From contig CAKSFM010000014.1 in assembly GCA_934454525.1 (NCBI GenBank), forward strand, positions 14,800 through 78,799: DNA of 64,000 nucleotides, given 5' to 3'. The position numbers were made by a program, and so were the translations under genes. Below are positions 17,843 to 25,605 of this stretch, one piece after another (position 1 is the stretch's first letter; each line of letters begins with the position of its first letter). Origin of the DNA: an uncultured Clostridia bacterium (GTDB taxonomy: Bacteria; Bacillota; Clostridia; UMGS1883). The notes under the pieces are model-generated. The model saw only the letters and a list, made by a program, of their open reading frames with translations, did no database searches and was not told where the DNA came from.

Positions 17843-18192
17843 AATAACTCACCTTTTTTTAAAACTCAATTTACTGCGGAAATTTCATATTAATTTTTTC
17901 ATAGTTGATATTTTTTCAATAGAAAAACACACAAACCGATCCCTTGTAATCAAAGAAGCCGGCTTGCAAGTTGCGCATCAGCATTTATATTCTTCGGTTT
18001 ATTTATTGCGGACATAAGAATATAACAACAGACGCATTTTATACAAGCCTTGCCGCTTTGATGGTTGCTGTACCATTGTTATCTCCCTCTTTCATTTATT
18101 ATATTTAAATGATATCACATATTTTTTTGAGATGCAATATTTTATTGAACAAAAACCCAATTTTTGATGTAATTTTACAATACAAACAATGA
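17843..18192. other. AT-rich intergenic stretch upstream of the secreted-protein genes
   Basis: About 350 bases without a convincing gene on either strand. It should hold the promoter of the leftward three-gene run, but I found no good -35/-10 pair with correct spacing there. Confidence 0.5.
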
Positions 18193-18221
18193 TTGAAAAA
18201 AATGTTATATTATGATAAAAT
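18193..18221 (+). promoter_or_regulatory. Candidate promoter directly before the 35-bp hairpin
   Basis: TTGAAA (18193-18198) and TAAAAT (18216-18221) are 17 bases apart. Transcription would start within a few bases of the first arm of the perfect inverted repeat at 18225. Confidence 0.45.
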
Positions 18222-18224
18222 TAA

Positions 18225-18299
18225 AAATGGAAATGTCAATAAAAGTGCAGTCGAAATTTGGGGTAAATTTCGACTGCACTTTTATTGACATTTCCATTT
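18225..18299. repeat. Perfect 35-bp inverted repeat with 5-base loop
   Basis: Bases 18225-18259 are exactly complementary to 18265-18299, with loop GGGGT. The arm contains GTGCAGTCGAAATTT. No T-run follows, and there is no adjacent gene end on the plus strand, so it is not an ordinary terminator. The right arm runs directly into a decayed SGNH hydrolase fragment. Confidence 0.9.
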
Positions 18300-18540
18300 G
18301 TCTTTGAATATGCGCCGGATGCGAAGTTCCTGGAGGAAACTCATGAACCGTTTTACCGGTATATCCGCGAAAGAAAACCCGATATACCCGTTGTAATGAC
18401 GTCGTGCCCGGATCAGCGGCTTTCCGACCGGAAGATGAAGAATTGCCGCAATGCCGTTTTCCTGATAATACATTTGGCAAGTGTTCCGCTGCATGGGATG
18501 CCAACCCTTGGGTTAACATTCCGTGCAGCGGAACATTCAT
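18300..18540 (+). pseudogene. Fragment of an SGNH/GDSL-type hydrolase
   Basis: Frame +3 reads FEYAPDAKFLEETHEPFYRY and then IRERKPDIPVVMTSCPD, the internal 'LExTHEPFYxxIRExxPDxPIVMxSxPD' block I associate with bacterial SGNH hydrolases acting on plant polysaccharides. There is no upstream catalytic GDS block; the frame begins inside the palindrome arm. Downstream the reading degrades and runs through a second imperfect palindrome. It is therefore a relic, probably cut by the event that formed the hairpin at 18225. Confidence 0.55.
18481..18536. repeat. Imperfect 20-bp inverted repeat in the SGNH relic
   Basis: GTGTTCCGCTGCATGGGATG (18481-18500) pairs with 18517-18536 at 17 of 20 positions; the loop contains a further small AACCC/GGGTT stem. 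No T-run follows. Confidence 0.6.
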
Positions 18541-18571
18541 TTTTTTCAGATATCGGAAATCTAATTTTTTA

Positions 18572-18600
18572 TTGACATCATCGTGTCTTCGGTATATAAT
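18572..18600 (+). promoter_or_regulatory. Consensus sigma-A promoter of the AraC/ConA-like gene pair
   Basis: TTGACA (18572-18577), 17 bases, TATAAT (18595-18600): a perfect consensus, about 67 bases before the GTG start of the AraC-family gene. Confidence 0.85.
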
Positions 18601-18666
18601 AATGACAACGGATTATGCTTGTCATATATTCTCCTTTGTTTATCATTTTTTCCGGTGGTGATATGA

Positions 18667-19539
18667 GTGTTTAAAATGCAGCCTGTAAAAAAGGATGTTG
18701 AAATTGACGGGTTCAACAGTATTTACTGCTTTGAATTCAGCAAAGATTTTACACACACGCCCGAAAAACACGATTTCTGGGAAATGGTTTATGTTGATGC
18801 CGGTGAGATAATTGCCGTCACAAACGGGGTGGGGTGTGAGCTTGGCTGCGGCAAGGTTATTTTTCACGAGCCGAACGAAATTCACGCGCACGTTTCGAAT
18901 AACAAGGTGTCGAACAATATGCTTGTTATTTCGTTCACATCTCACAGTGAGGCAATGTCGTTTTTCAGGCGCAAGACCTTCACTCTGGATAAAACCGAAA
19001 AAACACTGCTGAAACTTTTTATCGGGGAAGCAAAAAATGCGCTCGGGAACATTCCCGATGATTATGCGCAAAAAGGAGATTTGTCATTTGAAAATGCGCG
19101 GCCGTGCTCGGTGCAGCTGATGGAATGTTATTTTACGGAGCTTTTGCTTCAGCTTCTGAGAAGCGGAGACGAAACCTTTGAAAATATTCACCAGACCAAA
19201 ACAACGCGCACGATTGCGGAAAATTCCATTTCCGAAATGATAAAGGATTTTATGGAAAAAAAGCTTTGTTCCGATCTTAACCTTTCCGAGCTTTGCTCGC
19301 ATTTCCTTATCGGGAAATCGCAGCTCAGCAAAATATTTGCCGAAAACTGCGGAAAAAGTCCGATGGCATATTACACCGGGATGAAAATGAATGAGGCGAA
19401 AAAACTTTTGCGCGAGGACGTGCTCACCGTAAGCGAAATAAGCCGCGAACTCGGGTATCCGAACATTCACAGCTTTTCGCGCAGCTTTAAAAAGAACGTA
19501 GGGGTTTCACCCACGGATTATAAAAAAAGCATATTTTAG
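18667..19539 (+). CDS. AraC-family transcriptional regulator
   Basis: 290 residues. The N-terminal cupin-like sensing part contains HDFWEMVYVDAGEI and a later HEPNEIHAH strand. The C-terminal about 100 residues form the two-helix-turn-helix AraC domain (NLSELCSHFLIGKSQLSKIF and ISRELGYPNIHSFSRSFKK, then GVSPTDYKK). GTG 18667 is preferred because GGTGG sits 8 bases upstream; ATG 18676 is possible. It precedes the ConA-like gene by 30 bp and probably controls it. It is a paralogue of the AraC gene at 23366 (shared HDFWE-VYVD-GEI-A-TN block). Confidence 0.9.
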   Translation: MFKMQPVKKDVEIDGFNSIYCFEFSKDFTHTPEKHDFWEMVYVDAGEIIAVTNGVGCELGCGKVIFHEPNEIHAHVSNNKVSNNMLVISFTSHSEAMSFFRRKTFTLDKTEKTLLKLFIGEAKNALGNIPDDYAQKGDLSFENARPCSVQLMECYFTELLLQLLRSGDETFENIHQTKTTRTIAENSISEMIKDFMEKKLCSDLNLSELCSHFLIGKSQLSKIFAENCGKSPMAYYTGMKMNEAKKLLREDVLTVSEISRELGYPNIHSFSRSFKKNVGVSPTDYKKSIF

Positions 19540-19569
19540 ACAGATGCTGACCAATACGGAGGTATATTT

Positions 19570-20190
19570 ATGAACGAAATTTCACTTTTGGGCAAAAAAA
19601 TCTACATGGACAAATCGCCGCTGCTGCTTAAGTATTCGCCGGATGAGGACTGGCAGAAATACTGGCAGGTAATGGCGGGCGACTGGCGCATGGAAAACGG
19701 CTGGCTGATAGGCACGGAAAACGGAAATAAGGGAGGAATCCTTTTCAGCCGCGAGAGCTTTGACAAAAATGTTATGCTCTCCTTTACCGCAGCAACGGTT
19801 CTGCCGGCAACGCGTGACGTGAACGCTGTTTACTGCGCGCACTGGGATGAAAAAACGGACTACCTTGCCGATTCGTACGTTTGCGGACTGAACGGCTGGT
19901 ATGACGGAAAGAGCGGCATTGAGAGGAATCTCACTTCTAATCTCTATTCCACAACCTCGCTTTATCAGTATATCCCCGGCACGGAGGTGCGCATGACGGC
20001 AGGCGCAATTGACGGGCATAATTTCATGGTCGTTGACGGCAAGCTTGTAACCGAGCTTATCGACCCCTCACCGATAAAGGGCGGTCATGTCGGTTTTTCA
20101 CCGTACTGCACGATTCTGAAAATAAAGGATATCGAGATAAGGGAAATTTACTGGGAAAAGCAAAAGCAGCATTATGACCCGGAATTTTAA
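19570..20190 (+). CDS. Concanavalin-like (DUF1080/DUF1961-type) carbohydrate-associated protein
   Basis: 206 residues without signal peptide or membrane segments. WRMENGWLIGTENG near residues 39-52 and, near the C-terminus, KGGHVGFSPYCTILKIKDIEIREI form the beta-strand pattern seen in ConA-like folds of the DUF1080 (3-keto-disaccharide hydrolase) and YesU/DUF1961 families. These accompany sugar-processing loci. Catalysis cannot be assigned. It follows the AraC regulator by 30 bp with its own AGGAGGT-like site (GGAGGTAT) and is presumably its target. Confidence 0.55.
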   Translation: MNEISLLGKKIYMDKSPLLLKYSPDEDWQKYWQVMAGDWRMENGWLIGTENGNKGGILFSRESFDKNVMLSFTAATVLPATRDVNAVYCAHWDEKTDYLADSYVCGLNGWYDGKSGIERNLTSNLYSTTSLYQYIPGTEVRMTAGAIDGHNFMVVDGKLVTELIDPSPIKGGHVGFSPYCTILKIKDIEIREIYWEKQKQHYDPEF

Positions 20191-20214
20191 ACAGAAAACA
20201 GCGCCGGCGGCACT

Positions 20215-20470
20215 AGGCAGATGTGTCAGTATCCGAACTCGTTTTTTTGAAGCCTTTTCCGGCATTACAGCGCAAAAAATGCTCACAAATACGAAAGTAT
20301 TTGCTCCGCTTTTTGCTTATACTGAACGAAAAATCCAATCAAAAAAAATCTGAAAGACGTAAAAAGTCTGAAAATCAGGATTTTTCAAGGCGTAAGGGAT
20401 CAAGACCGGCAACACAGAAAAAGACGATTTTCCGGCTTTTTCAGCGGGTTCGGATATTAACCATCTGCCT
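20215..20470. repeat. Dispersed intergenic repeat, unit A (inverted ends AGGCAGATG...CATCTGCCT)
   Basis: The unit starts AGGCAGATGTGTCAGTATCC at 20215 and ends with the inverted counterpart GTTCGGATATTAACCATCTG-CCT at 20448-20470. It carries no ORF that looks like a gene. The same left end occurs at 58294. It abuts unit B directly, at the junction TGCCT|AGGCA. Confidence 0.7.
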
Positions 20471-20745
20471 AGGCATAACAGACCCGAACACATGCGCCCA
20501 ATGCTTGTTAAATTTCCGCTCAGCCGTTTTTTCGGGATTTGCAAGGCGACAGCCTTGCTTCACCCTGCAATAACATCTGAACAAAAATTTTCCGGCGCAT
20601 AGGGTCTGCGAGTTCAAAAAGAGCAAATTTTTTGCAAGAGAAGGCAAAAGCGCAGTTAATAGTTTGTCTATTAACGAGCATTTTAACGCATTATTGCGGA
20701 AAATTTGCCTTTTTGAACCGAATGGGGTTCGAATCTGTTATGCCT
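20471..20745. repeat. Dispersed intergenic repeat, unit B (inverted ends AGGCATAACAG...CTGTTATGCCT)
   Basis: It begins AGGCATAACAGACCCGAAC (20471-20489) and ends GTTCGAATCTGTTATGCCT (20727-20745), imperfect inverted repeats. The last 110 bases reappear, inverted and about 95% identical by eye, at 63894-64000. The inner part includes TTAATAG...CTATTAA, a small stem. No coding potential seen. Confidence 0.7.
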
Positions 20746-20850
20746 AAAGAAAGTGATGATGGTGTACCCGGGATAAATGAGGTTATAACGATAGAATAAA
20801 ATTCATAAAAGACCGTTCGGGAAGCATTTAACAGGCACAGGAGGGACTTT

Positions 20851-21639
20851 ATGGCTCTGAAAAGATATTTTTTCTATGAGAACAGGGAAAATGAAATTTT
20901 TGTCGCAAAGGTGCTGGCATTCAATGCGCATCTGCATGAAAAGGTTGAACTTGTATATATGCTGAACGGAAGCAGCACGGCAGTTGTAAACGGACGCGAA
21001 TTTATAATAGGGGAGAGTGACTTTCTTGTTGTGCTGCCGAACTGTGTGCATTGCTATTACAACGATTCCCCCGGAAGCAGACCGATTGTTGCCATAATAT
21101 CGGCGGACAGTGTGCCTGCACTGAGAGCGGAACTTACACAGAAAAGCGCCGTTAATCCGGCCGGTCATGATGAAAACGGAGAAATCGGGCGCTTGCTGGA
21201 AGCCGCAGCACATTGCGGCGGAAAATACGCCGAAGAAAAAAAGCGCGGCTTATTGCTTGCCGCACTTGCGATGATGCTTGAAAAAATCGAGCTGACAAAT
21301 GAAAAAAACAGCTTCGGAGGCTCCGTTGCAGATATACTTGAATACTGCGAAAAGAACTTCCGAAACGATATAACCGCCGAACAAATGGCGCGGGAACTGC
21401 ATCTCGGAAAAACCTATATTTCACGCCTGTTCGGCAAAAAGCTGCGTATGAGCTTTCGCAGCTATATTAATTCCCTGCGGCTTGCCGAAGCGGTGAAGCT
21501 TCTTGAGGAGAGTGACAGCAGTATGACGGAAATTGCTTCCGAATCAGGCTTCGAAACTATCAGAACGTTCAACCGCTGCTTTAAAAATCAGGTCGGGATG
21601 ACTCCGTTTGAATACAGAAAACTGTCACGAATGAAGTGA
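20851..21639 (+). CDS. AraC-family transcriptional regulator
   Basis: 262 residues. A short cupin-like N-terminal domain (HEKVELVYMLNGSSTAVVNG, then GESDFLVVLPNCVHCY) is followed by the AraC DNA-binding domain (ITAEQMARELHLGKTYISRLF and ITEIASESGFETIRTFNRCFK, then VGMTPFEYRK). ATG 20851 follows AGGAGGG. Its 3' end overlaps the convergent AraC gene by 15 bp. The ligand is probably a sugar, inferred from neighbours (sugar kinase, nagA). Confidence 0.9.
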   Translation: MALKRYFFYENRENEIFVAKVLAFNAHLHEKVELVYMLNGSSTAVVNGREFIIGESDFLVVLPNCVHCYYNDSPGSRPIVAIISADSVPALRAELTQKSAVNPAGHDENGEIGRLLEAAAHCGGKYAEEKKRGLLLAALAMMLEKIELTNEKNSFGGSVADILEYCEKNFRNDITAEQMARELHLGKTYISRLFGKKLRMSFRSYINSLRLAEAVKLLEESDSSMTEIASESGFETIRTFNRCFKNQVGMTPFEYRKLSRMK

Positions 21640-22440
21640 GCGGACGTATTCTTTGGGCGACATGCCTTTTATGCGTCTGAACATTTTTATAAAATAGCTT
21701 AAATCATTAAATCCGCAGCTGTATGCGGTTTCGGTAACTCCTGCATTTTCGGAAAGCATTTCGCAGGCTATATTTATCCTGTAGGTGTTAATATAGTCGA
21801 AAGGAGTTTTCTGAGTCATTTGTTTAAAGAACCGGCAGAAATAATTCGGCGACATTCCGCAGCTTTCCGCAAGCTCGGAAAGAGTGAATTGTGTGCTGTA
21901 ATTTTCTTCAATCAGCGTAAGCGCTGATTTTATTTTTTCAAACTTACCGTTTTTTGGCATATGCACACCGCTGCCGCGGCAGGCTGCCGCAATTTCGGAA
22001 AGCAGAAAATATATGCCGCTTAAAAAGCGGAATTCGAAGCCGTTTCCGCGTTCGGAAAGCGCATTGAAAATGCTGTCAATTGTTTTGCTGTTTTTGTAAA
22101 ACACACTTTGGGTAACGCAGCTTTTAACAATTGATCTGCACTGGCGGCTCACATAAATAAGACTCGGCGAGAAAACAATACATTCATAAACGCACCCGAA
22201 TGCCGCCGCCCCGTGGACAATCCCTCCCGGAATCAAAACTGCGTCGCCGCCGGAAAAATCATATTCATTTTCATTGAGATAAAGCGTCATATTCCCCGAA
22301 AGAATACGGATAAGCTCAAATTCCCTGTGCCAGTGCATCTGCATCTGATAGCGCGGATGAGCCGAATCTATGTGATACAGCTCAGCCTGAAAATCCGGTG
22401 TTCCGCGCTGCATAGCCTCATGATATGACGAACCGTTCAT
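21625..22440 (-). CDS. AraC-family transcriptional regulator
   Basis: 271 residues. The N-terminal cupin has MHWHREFELIRILSGNMTLY and DAVLIPGGIVHGA, the usual metal-binding-like cupin strands of sugar-responsive AraC proteins. The C-terminal domain contains FTLSELAESCGMSPNYFCRF, ETAYSCGFNDLSYFIKMFRR and GMSPKEYVR. The start ATG overlaps the stop of the upstream sugar-kinase gene by 4 bp, so it is translated as part of the leftward AraC-kinase-AraC operon. Confidence 0.92.
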   Translation of the reverse strand: MNGSSYHEAMQRGTPDFQAELYHIDSAHPRYQMQMHWHREFELIRILSGNMTLYLNENEYDFSGGDAVLIPGGIVHGAAAFGCVYECIVFSPSLIYVSRQCRSIVKSCVTQSVFYKNSKTIDSIFNALSERGNGFEFRFLSGIYFLLSEIAAACRGSGVHMPKNGKFEKIKSALTLIEENYSTQFTLSELAESCGMSPNYFCRFFKQMTQKTPFDYINTYRINIACEMLSENAGVTETAYSCGFNDLSYFIKMFRRIKGMSPKEYVRSLHS

Positions 22441-23369
22441 TTTTCACCAACCTCACATTCACACAGCGTTGTTTCGCCGTATATCCGATAAATCGTTTCC
22501 CTGCCGGGAATATCCGTGCCGCTCTCGGTGCATGCAGCCGTTCCGCAGGCAGCGGCAAAGCGCACACATTCCGAAAGCCGTGCGCCGCGCGAATATGCAC
22601 CGATGAAGCCGGCAACAGTGCTGTCACCTGCGCCTATCGTGGATTTGACGGAAACCTGCGGAACTTCAATCCGCAGCAGCTCTCCTCCGCCGGAAAAAAC
22701 GCAGCCGCGGCTGCCTAATGAAAGCATAACGTTTTCTATTCCGCTTTTGTGCAGCATTTCGGCACAGCGCAGTTCATCACCGGGAGAGGATATGCACTGA
22801 AAACCAGACAGCTCCTGCTCATTCGGCTTAATAAACCAAGGCTTTATACGGATAAGCTCTTCCGCGGAAAAGGAATTTGAATCGAGCGATAAAAGCGCGC
22901 CGCTGCTTTGCAGTCTTTCAAAAAAACGCAGCACGGCGCTTTTTTCAATTCCGCGCGGAAGTCTGCCGGAAAAGGCAATGATTGTGCCGCTTCCGGAGCG
23001 GCTGAGAATATAATCGCTTATCTCGGAAAAAAGCTCCGGACTTACCGAAAAACTGTCGGCACTTATGCGCGTTTCCTTTGCTCCGGGTGAATGAACGGTT
23101 ATATTTTCACGTATAGCTCCGTCCGTATAGAATTTTTTGCAGCGGTAATTTTTTAAAAATTCTTCAAAATAAGCAGCGTTTTCGCGCCCGAGAACAATGC
23201 ATGCTTCATTTGAAACAGATATTTCATTGAGCATTTTTGAAATATTTATCCCCTTTCCGCCGCACATGCGAAAAACGCTGTCCGCATAATTTTCGGCGAA
23301 CGGAGCAAAATCCGTTACCGTGCAATGTATGTCATAAGCGGGATTCAGCGTTACCGTAATTATATTCAT
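22437..23369 (-). CDS. 1-phosphofructokinase-family (PfkB) sugar-phosphate kinase
   Basis: 310 residues of the PfkB fold. The N-terminus IITVTLNPAYDIHCTV is the FruK/LacC (1-phosphofructokinase, tagatose-6-phosphate kinase) pattern. GGKGINISKML (about residues 37-47) and TIGAGDSTVAGF (about 245-256, catalytic Asp in GAGD) are conserved. The exact sugar phosphate is undetermined. The gene is sandwiched between two AraC regulators with 4-bp overlaps at both ends, suggesting tightly linked control. Confidence 0.88.
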   Translation of the reverse strand: MNIITVTLNPAYDIHCTVTDFAPFAENYADSVFRMCGGKGINISKMLNEISVSNEACIVLGRENAAYFEEFLKNYRCKKFYTDGAIRENITVHSPGAKETRISADSFSVSPELFSEISDYILSRSGSGTIIAFSGRLPRGIEKSAVLRFFERLQSSGALLSLDSNSFSAEELIRIKPWFIKPNEQELSGFQCISSPGDELRCAEMLHKSGIENVMLSLGSRGCVFSGGGELLRIEVPQVSVKSTIGAGDSTVAGFIGAYSRGARLSECVRFAAACGTAACTESGTDIPGRETIYRIYGETTLCECEVGEK

Positions 23370-24253
23370 GATTCAACCCCCTCAAAATGGACGAGCGCCT
23401 TAACAGACCGGGCATATTCTGCCGGACTCATACCTGTGTGTTTTTTAAAGCTGCCCGAAAAGTAGAAAACCGTGCTGTAACCCAAAAGCTCGGAAATCCC
23501 CGTGATATTGTAATTATTCTCTCGCAGATATTCCTTTGCTTTTTCGACTTTAAGCCGGTTAAAATATTCAATCACACCGCAGCCGGCATTTTCGCGAAAA
23601 AGCTTTTTCAGGGATGGCACACTTATATTGACGGCGGCAGCAACATCGGATATATACAGCTTTTCCGAAAGATGTGCGTCCATAAAGTCAGCGGCGGCGG
23701 CAAAGGTTGAATTATCACCGATATATCGGATCGCTGGCTGCACTCCGGAACGAGGCCGATGAAAAAAACCGATAAGAAATTCCGTCAGATAAAGGCGAAT
23801 AAGCTGCTGCGAACATTCGCTGCCACTGCGTACAACAAGTTTTTCGGTATAGAAATCGTCAAGCGGAGAGGAAAATGCCGAAATGCTTTCATTTATGATT
23901 TTAGAAAGCAGAATTTTCTGAAAGTTACCGACTTTCATTACGGCAGAGGTAAAAAAATCCTCGTATTTCCCATGCATGGAAAAGGATATAATAACAACGT
24001 TTGCCGCATGCCTGCCGTTGGCTTTTATGTTGTGCCATTCATTCGGACTGTGAAAAATAATTTCACCGCGGTGCAGCGGAGTTTCTCCGCTGTTTGTAAT
24101 GGCAGTGATTTCCCCTTTATCAACATAGACAAGCTCCCAAAAGTCGTGACTTTCTCCGCTGAAAATAAAGTCCTTGTTATATTCAAAATAGTGTACCGTC
24201 ACGATTGAATCAATGCTTATTGCTTCCTCCATAACGGTTTTATGATATGCCAT
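23366..24253 (-). CDS. AraC-family transcriptional regulator
   Basis: About 295 residues. The N-terminal sensing domain HDFWELVYVDKGEITAITNSG closely parallels that of the gene at 18667, as does its FHSPNEWHN strand. The C-terminal domain has YISDVAAAVNISVPSLKKLF and ISELLGYSTVFYFSGSFKKH, then GMSPAEYARS. ATG 24253 is chosen because GGGGTGA lies about 6 bases upstream; the longer reading starts inside that site. First gene of the leftward AraC-kinase-AraC operon, divergent from nagA. Confidence 0.9.
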   Translation of the reverse strand: MAYHKTVMEEAISIDSIVTVHYFEYNKDFIFSGESHDFWELVYVDKGEITAITNSGETPLHRGEIIFHSPNEWHNIKANGRHAANVVIISFSMHGKYEDFFTSAVMKVGNFQKILLSKIINESISAFSSPLDDFYTEKLVVRSGSECSQQLIRLYLTEFLIGFFHRPRSGVQPAIRYIGDNSTFAAAADFMDAHLSEKLYISDVAAAVNISVPSLKKLFRENAGCGVIEYFNRLKVEKAKEYLRENNYNITGISELLGYSTVFYFSGSFKKHTGMSPAEYARSVKALVHFEGVES

Positions 24254-24273
24254 GCGTATCACCCCATAAATTT

Positions 24274-24301
24274 ATTATAATGTATTTATCCGATTTTGTA
24301 A
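24274..24301 (-). promoter_or_regulatory. Promoter of the AraC-kinase-AraC operon
   Basis: On the minus strand TTACAA (24301-24296) and TATAAT (24279-24274) are separated by 16 bases, 20 bases before the start codon at 24253. It lies in the 123-bp divergent region shared with nagA. Confidence 0.55.
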
Positions 24302-24376
24302 ATAGTTTATCTTATTTTGTATGGAAATTGGTTAAAAGCAGTGATATTCTTATGTCATGAAAGGGGAGCGGCGGCA

Positions 24377-25528
24377 ATGAAAGCATTGACAAACGGCATA
24401 ATTGTAACGGAAAATCAGATGATATACGGAAAAACACTGGTTTATGATGATAAAATAGCGGAGATTACATCGGATTTTGAGCCGTCGGGGGAGGACGAGG
24501 TGACAGATGTCTGCGGAAATATGATAACTGCAGGTCTTGTAGATTTGCATATTCACGGATACGCAGGGTTTGACACGTCCGACGGAAACGCGGAGGATAT
24601 AAAGAAAATGGCGCTTCTCCTTGCGCAGAACGGCGTAACCTCATGGTGTCCCACAACGATGACGGTTTCGCAGACCGAGATTCTAAAAGCGTTTGACGCT
24701 GTTCGCGCGGCAAAGGCCGACATTGACAGCGGTGCGGCACATGGTGCACGAATCCTTGGCGTGAACTGTGAGGGACCGTTCATTTCCCCAAACAAAAAGG
24801 GCGCACAGGACGGAAAATATATTTTGCCGCCGAGCGCCGATTTCGTGATAAAAAACAGCGATATCATAAAGCTTGTGACAATTGCCCCGGAAGTGGACGA
24901 TGATTGCCGCGAGATAAAGAAAATTGCAGAAAACACGGATGTTGTAATTTCGATGGGACACACGGAAGCAACGCTTGAGCAGGCACGTCTTGCAATTGAC
25001 AGCGGAGCGCGCCATGTGACGCATCTATACAACGCAATGCCGCGCCTTGACCACCGCGCGCCGGGACTTATCGGTGCGGTTATGACGGACAGGCGCGTGA
25101 GCTGCGAAATGATTGCCGACACATTTCATATAAATCCCGCGCTTTTTGAAATGACGGCGCAGCTTAAAGGCGATAAGCTTGTGCTTATAACGGATTGTAT
25201 GCGCGCCGGAGGAATGCCGGACGGAAACTACACCCTCGGCGGTCAGCCCGTTACGGTGCACGGTGTTGAATGCCGCCTTGAGGACGGAACGATTGCAGGG
25301 AGCGTACTTAAGCTTAACTGCGCCGTGCGCAACCTTAAAAACAACACAAAACTTCCGTTGTGGAAAGCAATTAACGCAGCGTCACTTAATGCTGCCGCTT
25401 CCATAGGGGAAAGCGGACGCATCGGAAGCATTGAAAAAGGAAAATGTGCCGATTTTGCCGTTGTGGATAAGGACTTTAACGTTAAGATGACGGTTGTCGG
25501 CGGTGAAACCGTTTATAATATATTGTAG
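24377..25528 (+). CDS. nagA: N-acetylglucosamine-6-phosphate deacetylase
   Basis: NagA hydrolyses GlcNAc-6-phosphate to glucosamine-6-phosphate and acetate. This amidohydrolase shows the metal HxH in GLVDLHIHGYAGFDT, the conserved CEGPFISPNKKGAQ, the metal ligands in GHTEAT and HVTHLYNAM, and the catalytic Asp in LITDCMRAGG. Start is ATG 24377 after AGGGGAG; the ORF extends 60 bases upstream without support. About 383 residues, normal. No nagB is next to it; the divergent AraC/PfkB genes suggest an amino-sugar locus. Confidence 0.95.
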   Translation: MKALTNGIIVTENQMIYGKTLVYDDKIAEITSDFEPSGEDEVTDVCGNMITAGLVDLHIHGYAGFDTSDGNAEDIKKMALLLAQNGVTSWCPTTMTVSQTEILKAFDAVRAAKADIDSGAAHGARILGVNCEGPFISPNKKGAQDGKYILPPSADFVIKNSDIIKLVTIAPEVDDDCREIKKIAENTDVVISMGHTEATLEQARLAIDSGARHVTHLYNAMPRLDHRAPGLIGAVMTDRRVSCEMIADTFHINPALFEMTAQLKGDKLVLITDCMRAGGMPDGNYTLGGQPVTVHGVECRLEDGTIAGSVLKLNCAVRNLKNNTKLPLWKAINAASLNAAASIGESGRIGSIEKGKCADFAVVDKDFNVKMTVVGGETVYNIL

Positions 25529-25557
25529 AACTGATTCTGATTCTGTGTAAAACAAGA

Positions 25558-25596
25558 GCTGCGGCAAAATGAAATCACATTTTGCCGCAGCCTTTT
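25558..25596. terminator. Bidirectional terminator between nagA and ileS
   Basis: GCTGCGGCAAAATG (25558-25571) pairs perfectly with 25578-25591 over a 6-base loop, followed by CTTTT; the minus strand also has a downstream T-rich stretch. It lies between the two converging genes. Confidence 0.85.
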
Positions 25597-25605
25597 GCTA
25601 AATTT

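Noticed and set aside
18205..18540. Minus-strand ORF of 111 codons across the palindromes
   Set aside because: It exists because the palindromes read similarly on both strands; no ribosome site and no homology seen.
20727..20745. Possible tRNA gene suggested by GTTCGAATC in the repeat
   Set aside because: No acceptor, D or anticodon arm can be folded around it and no CCA-type end is present; the same bases recur in all repeat copies.
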